Source: Metallosphaera yellowstonensis MK1 (lineage in GTDB: Archaea > Thermoproteota > Thermoprotei_A > Sulfolobales > Sulfolobaceae). From it: a stretch of 56,992 bases of DNA. Under the pieces are notes generated by a model. That model searched no databases, was not told where the DNA came from, and saw nothing but the letters and a program-made list of their open reading frames with translations. The stretch spans positions 147,940 to 204,931 of the forward strand of contig NZ_JH597761.1 of assembly GCF_000243315.1 (NCBI RefSeq). The letters run 5' to 3'. Below are positions 53,223-56,992 of the stretch, piece by piece. The translations under genes were made by a program, and so were the position numbers. Position 1 is the first letter of the stretch. Every line of letters begins with the position of its first letter.

Positions 53223-53299
53223 CTTCTAATTAGGGCGAACTTCACTGGGAAAACTCACCGGCTCAACCGTCCAGAAATTGAATACTCCTACGAAGCACT

Positions 53300-54607
53300 T
53301 CATCCCTGAACCCATCTAACCTTGACACAGTTGTTACTCTTCTCCCAACACAGTTCAGGCCTCTCCTCGGCGCTCAACTTCTCGAGGACATAGGAGAGGA
53401 AAACCCCCAGGTTAGCCAACGCCATGGCCCTGTCGCTCTTCCTACCCTTCACGCCTCTCAAGCCGGCGAGCGTCACCCTGGCTATCTTGGACACCGGGGA
53501 TGAGGACCAGAGTTCGTAGGCCAACTTGTCTGCTGTTATCAAGTAGGCCCCGTCTAGGATGTAGGGGTCAGCCCTCGGGACGACCACGTCGCACTGCTGA
53601 AACTCGGTGGGGAGGTAACCTGAGGTCTCCCTCAGGTGGAGGGCCACCTGTAATACCAGGTGTCCAAAGAGCTTGTCGTCAGTGGCCTTGAGTATGATTT
53701 CATTTAGGACGCAGTGGGGTAGTAGGAGGTTGTTGGCCTCGTAGGTGTGGATCCCGTAGTACACTAGGTTCGTGTCCACGATGGCCCTCCCCTGTGTGAG
53801 CACGCGTGAGAGCTCTACCTCCTGATTATTGCCTTGGTTCACCTTGATCTCCTTGGTTCCGGCCAGGTTAACCAGGTTGTTGAAGAGCTCTTCAGGATTG
53901 CTCACGTTTGCGGCTATGGCGCCCACCTGCTCCAGGCACATCGTGAAGGACCTCAACGCCCCGTCGTTGAAGTCACTGTTGAGACGGCACTCGTTTAACC
54001 TGAGCTCAAGCCAGTAGTTGGGCACCGGATCCCTGTTCAGGTTGTTCAGTTTCAGGACGGTTTCTGACAGGGTCCTAACGTAACTGTTGTTGGTCTCCAA
54101 ACCGATCATGGGGATGGGGATCGTGGGGTCCTTCCAGGAGTTGATCACGCCTTGAGAGTTAAACACCAGCGGTTCCTCTGCAGTCCTCGGGACATATGGG
54201 TAGTAGAAGTTGTGCCAGGAGCCGAAACTGAAGAGGAAGTTGACTACGTAGTAGTTGGGCCTCTGTAGTAACTTCCTGGTGAGGAGAATCGTCATGACGT
54301 TGGAGGCGGGGGTGACCACGGAGTAGACCACTTCACATCTGGAGATTTCCTCGTCTATGGTCTTTTCTGTGGCCTTGATGTCGTACGCGGTCCTCTCCTC
54401 TCTCACCGTGAAATCCCTCGCCTTCTTGAGCTCGTTCAACGTCTTTCTCACCCTCTCCATGACCCACTCTGCGTGAGGGGAGAACATCAGTAAGTAGTGG
54501 TCTGGCTTAAAGAGTTCGAAGGACCTCACCAGGGAAGACATGGTGGCCTCCAAGAGGAAGTCAGATCTACTTATGGGGAGGATTACGCAGACCTTTTTAC
54601 CGGACAT
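53300..54607 (-). CDS. CARF-PIN fusion protein, candidate cyclic-oligoadenylate-gated RNase
   Basis: This 435-residue protein has two domains. Residues 1 to about 170 look like a CARF sensor: an opening strand VCVILPISRSDFLLEATMSS, and SVVTPASNVMTILLTRK (residues 96-112) where the ligand motif of CARF proteins lies. After a linker with many Asn residues, residues 273 to about 365 form a PIN nuclease: D278 (IVDTNLVYYG), E303 (VLNEI), D347 or D352 (ADPYILDGAYL) and D360 (LITADKL). PIN domains cut RNA with these acidic residues. A TATA box CTTATTAACC (minus, about 54629-54638) gives a leaderless start, right beside a MITE. No type III genes are nearby. The ligand is inferred, not shown. Confidence 0.65.
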   Translation of the reverse strand: MSGKKVCVILPISRSDFLLEATMSSLVRSFELFKPDHYLLMFSPHAEWVMERVRKTLNELKKARDFTVREERTAYDIKATEKTIDEEISRCEVVYSVVTPASNVMTILLTRKLLQRPNYYVVNFLFSFGSWHNFYYPYVPRTAEEPLVFNSQGVINSWKDPTIPIPMIGLETNNSYVRTLSETVLKLNNLNRDPVPNYWLELRLNECRLNSDFNDGALRSFTMCLEQVGAIAANVSNPEELFNNLVNLAGTKEIKVNQGNNQEVELSRVLTQGRAIVDTNLVYYGIHTYEANNLLLPHCVLNEIILKATDDKLFGHLVLQVALHLRETSGYLPTEFQQCDVVVPRADPYILDGAYLITADKLAYELWSSSPVSKIARVTLAGLRGVKGRKSDRAMALANLGVFLSYVLEKLSAEERPELCWEKSNNCVKVRWVQG

Positions 54608-54639
54608 GGTGAAACTTGGTCGTTGAGGGTTAATAAGGT

Positions 54640-54701
54640 CAGCAGTTAAGGGATTTCTCGTTGCGTAGCCTTGAAGTCAAGGCGAAATTTAATAACTGCT
54701 G
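54640..54701. repeat. MITE copy beside the CARF-PIN promoter
   Basis: Begins CAGCAGTTAAGGGATTTCTC and ends AATTTAATAACTGCTG. Confidence 0.85.
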
Positions 54702-54706
54702 TCTTC

Positions 54707-54734
54707 AAGTTACGTTAAAGTCCCATAGCTGCTG
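54707..54734. mobile_element. Solo terminus of the ISC1217-like IS
   Basis: Reads AAGTTACGTTAAAGTCCCAT and ends AGCTGCTG, identical in pattern to the right end of the IS at 15453-16050 (GTTACGTTAAAGTCCCATAA). No other part of the IS is present. Confidence 0.6.
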
Positions 54735-55010
54735 TCATCAACGTTTGTCGTGATTGCGGAAAACGGATACGGCATTTGACATGAATTATCCACGCTGAAA
54801 CGTTATCAATTTGAGGTATTGAGTTCTCTAGAAAGTCCGGTCGCGAAGAGTAAACACATAATCTTTGAATCACTTCTATTACTTTTTATGTTTCGTGATT
54901 TTTAGGTTTTTATCGTTTGGAGGTTATCAAAACGAGGGCGGTGTAAATAGACGTTTTGGATTTGTGTAGAAAAATCTTATTGTGGATGAGAGCGTGGGGA
55001 AAACTTTGGG

Positions 55011-55229
55011 ATGTATATTCAAAGTTCAATTCGACGTCTTGGATCTCATGCCAGAGGTGATTATACTAACGAGAGTGATGTAAATGGGCTGATAGTTTTT
55101 GACGTTTTTCCTCACTACCCTAGAGAAGGTTTTGTGATAGCCTATGGCACAAGATTTCCTAAGGTAAAGCCCGTAGCGATGAACGCTCTTCTTAAGGTAT
55201 CAGATAGATTTTTGAAAATATTAGATTAA
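55011..55229 (+). pseudogene. Fragment of an MNT-type nucleotidyltransferase
   Basis: LGSHARGDYTNESDVNGLIV matches the MNT/minimal nucleotidyltransferase signature, normally GS-x-ARGDY with S-D-x-D. The second Asp is replaced by Asn here (SDVN) and the regions before and after are short and unlike the family. It is probably a decayed toxin-antitoxin partner. It lies directly beside a VapBC-type pair on the opposite strand. Confidence 0.5.
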
Positions 55230-55279
55230 GACGAGTCGCTTTAAGTAAGACTATAACTCTACATTCTACGGCTAAGAAG

Positions 55280-55672
55280 TCAGAGATACACGATCTTTGC
55301 TAAATCCCTGGCTCTCTCAAAGTCCCTATCCCTAGTAAGTATCGTTAAGTTCAACTTTTTTGCGGTTATGATAAGTAAAGCGTCCGTAATGTCTAAATTC
55401 TTACTGATCGCAAGATCCATAGCTTTTAGATAGTCGTAAAATGAGTGAATAACTAGAGGCTTATCGCTTAATAATTCTATGATATATTTAAATAGTTTGA
55501 CATAACCCAGAGCCCTGTCTCTCTGTGAAGAATTCACACTCTCCAAATATTTCTCGTAAACGAATTCTGCGAATTCATGTAAAACGCTCTCAGTCACAAC
55601 ATACTTCTCGATACTCAATATCTTTTTACTTATTATTACGTTTGTATCGACGAGAACTTTCTCTTCCTTAAT
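55280..55672 (-). CDS. vapC: VapC-type PIN toxin
   Basis: The PIN signature VLVDTNVIISK lies upstream of the obvious TTG start (55618). A full-length protein of 130 residues therefore needs a start at the ATT at 55672, since an in-frame stop lies just before. The remaining PIN acidic residues appear in LHEFAEF, DITDALLI and TRDRDFERA. VapC toxins cut tRNA or rRNA. The start region overlaps the end of vapB, as is usual in toxin-antitoxin operons. AT-rich codon use suggests later arrival. Confidence 0.8.
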   Translation of the reverse strand: MKEEKVLVDTNVIISKKILSIEKYVVTESVLHEFAEFVYEKYLESVNSSQRDRALGYVKLFKYIIELLSDKPLVIHSFYDYLKAMDLAISKNLDITDALLIITAKKLNLTILTRDRDFERARDLAKIVYL

Positions 55673-55902
55673 CTCTCAACAGCCTCCTTAACTTCTTCAG
55701 TCGAAGGTTCACCGAGAAATTCAAAAAGCTTTTCTATACCTTCTTTGAGAAAATTCTCTTTACTTTTTTCAACTTCCTTGGCTACATTCTCGTTATTTGT
55801 AATAAACAAGCCGTCAAATATTCTTACAACGTACATTTTTTTGCCCGCAAAATCGCTCCCTAGATAAATCCTGCCTTTGCTATCAACTTTCTTTGCTTCC
55901 AT
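55636..55902 (-). CDS. vapB: VapB-type antitoxin with AbrB/SpoVT fold
   Basis: This 88-residue protein begins with an AbrB-like swapped-hairpin DNA-binding segment (VDSKGRIYLGSDFAGKKMY) and ends with a charged helix (EEVKEAVERLRKRK) likely to wrap the toxin. The vapC frame overlaps its last codons. Antitoxins of this class also repress their own promoter. Confidence 0.82.
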   Translation of the reverse strand: MEAKKVDSKGRIYLGSDFAGKKMYVVRIFDGLFITNNENVAKEVEKSKENFLKEGIEKLFEFLGEPSTEEVKEAVERLRKRKFSSIQT

Positions 55903-56055
55903 AATCTAAATCTCTTATCTCGAATCTTAAAACTTTCCCACTTCCAGTCCCCAATAATGGTTTCCGATAGGGTCTCTCCTAGGACTCACACTGTTTATGG
56001 GTCTATCTTGTGGGGTTTGGGCTTCATTAAATTTTCATGAATTTGTATGCAATCC

Positions 56056-56415
56056 TCAGCCCTTGGGCTTCATCAGAGTCACGGGGCACATCCTTAACAA
56101 TTTGAAGAATCCTTTCCTCTTCACGTTCAACCCAGACCCGACGTCGGTTATTACTTGGTCGTACTCCTTAACGTTCTCCTCTAGGTATTTTACTTGGTTT
56201 ACTAAATCGTCTTTCTGTGTATTTGATGATACCCCAGCGTATAATATCACTTTCCTCTTCCTAACAATCCCCATCAATCTTTCGACATCCTCTTCTCTAA
56301 ACCTCCACTTTCCGCTCTGTAGTATCACAGGTTGAATGTATCCTTTCTTAACATAGCTCTGTAGTGTGCGGTATGATATTCCTAGTTTTTGGCATACCTC
56401 CTTGGGTTTTAGCAT
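56056..56415 (-). pseudogene. Truncated IS607-type serine resolvase
   Basis: The ATG at 56415 (MLKPKEVCQKLGISYRTLQS) starts a MerR-like helix-turn-helix domain followed by the resolvase core VILYAGVSSNTQKDDLVNQV. The Arg usually before the catalytic Ser (YARVSS) is Gly here. The frame reaches GSGLNVKRKGFFKLLRM and then continues with unrelated residues to a stop, so the C-terminal half is missing. The copy at 20015 breaks within a few codons of the same place. Confidence 0.78.
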
Positions 56416-56678
56416 TGTAATTAAACTTACATACAAAACATATAAACTTTACGGTTTATCGGAAACTGTTGACAACGGCGTCTTTTTCGTTCTCTTCCTA
56501 CAGGTGTTCTTTATTTCTATTTCATTTTTCCGTCTTTTCTTTTCGTCTTTTCCGTTATTCTTGACGGGTCGTTAGTCGGCCCATCACACATGCTATTAGA
56601 CGCATTTACGGGGGGGGGGAATTCACGTATAGAGGAACGGTAAGTGGAGGAGATTTTCATTAGCACATTTCTCTTACA

Positions 56679-56742
56679 CAGCAGTTATGGGACTTTCCCT
56701 TAAATATCGCCCTGTAATCGAGGCAAAATCTAATAACTACTG
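56679..56742. repeat. MITE copy with 7-bp target duplication
   Basis: Begins CAGCAGTTATGGGACTTTCC and ends AATCTAATAACTACTG. It is flanked by TCTTACA on both sides (56672-56678 and 56743-56749). Confidence 0.92.
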
Positions 56743-56756
56743 TCTTACAGTAGTTC

Positions 56757-56992
56757 GGGTGATTCAGGGCTCCTTTGCAAATTGTAATATATCTCTCGGT
56801 TTAGACTTATTCAATGAAGGAATTACTGAATATATTTGATCATATCACGAAGAAATAAGGGTTCTTGTAATATTATTTACAATGATGAGATAACAGGTCG
56901 AGAGGTCGTAGTTGAGGGCTATGGCCCGGGCGATCTGGAGTATCCTCCAGGGGGAGTGGCACTTCCCGAACCTCCTCCTCTCCAGGAGGGAG
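56757..56992 (-). mobile_element. 3' end of an IS256-like element running off the window
   Basis: The terminal repeat GGGTGATTCAGGGCTCC (56757 on) marks the outer edge. Inside it the minus strand encodes the transposase C-terminus, 56991 to stop at 56845, with SLLERRRFGKCHSPWRILQI and IARAIALNYDLS. The element lies in the same orientation as the relic at the left window edge. Confidence 0.65.

Larger units (their letters stand above)
52531..53299. other. Gene-poor gap after the cas operon
   Basis: No credible gene is seen. Two MITE copies (52639 and 53169) occupy part of it, and the rest has no recognisable coding pattern. This is where cas6 might be expected in related operons. Confidence 0.6.

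Overview
The window looks like chromosomal DNA of a thermoacidophilic crenarchaeon of the order Sulfolobales (Metallosphaera/Acidianus/Sulfolobus relatives). The reasons are a fused EtfB-EtfA gene, type I-A (Csa/APERN) CRISPR-Cas genes, 24-25 bp CRISPR repeats ending in GAAAG/GAAGG, archaeal TATA boxes about 26 bp upstream of leaderless starts, and Sulfolobales-type insertion sequences. This is inference from gene content; no database was searched.

Layout. 1-922: decayed IS256-like transposase. 990-4732: CBS-domain protein and an electron-transfer operon (etfBA fusion, fixC-like, fixX-like). 5017-9587: two helical-repeat proteins of unknown role and an ATPase with a DUF4143 tail. 10190-12437: peroxiredoxin, Hsp20 and a secreted protein. 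12630-15168: convergent HerA-like/NurA-like pair. 16737-19639: AT-rich McrBC-like locus (McrC-like nuclease, stand-alone EVE-like reader, McrB-like motor). 20015-26858: IS607 relic, SDR/DUF1028 operon, ISH3-like IS, second DUF4143 ATPase and an ISC1217-like IS relic. 26879-31460: second, GC-rich McrBC-like locus whose McrB gene is split by an ISH3-like IS. 31785-52530: CRISPR-Cas island with csa3a, a minus-oriented array of about 127 repeats, csa1-cas1-cas2-cas4, a 4-repeat second array, csa3b, and csa5-cas7-cas5-cas3'-cas3''-cas8a2. 53300-54607: a CARF-PIN protein. 55011-56415: toxin-antitoxin genes and an IS607 relic. The end of the window enters another IS256-like element.

Defence logic. 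The window stacks three nucleic-acid defence layers: two McrBC-like loci, type I-A CRISPR, and a CARF-PIN protein that is probably a ligand-gated RNase. There are also three CARF proteins (Csa3a, Csa3b, CARF-PIN), a HerA/NurA-type pair and a VapBC pair. No cas6 gene is visible, so crRNA processing must be encoded elsewhere.

Mobile DNA. A ~62-64 bp MITE occurs about two dozen times. It shares its terminal repeat CAGCAGTTATGGGA with the ISC1217-like IS and makes 6-7 bp target duplications. One copy sits inside another copy, which itself sits inside an IS607 resolvase gene. A second ~290 bp repeat family and two orphan TnpB-type right ends with hairpins are also present. A spacer in the small array matches the ISC1217-like IS of this same window.
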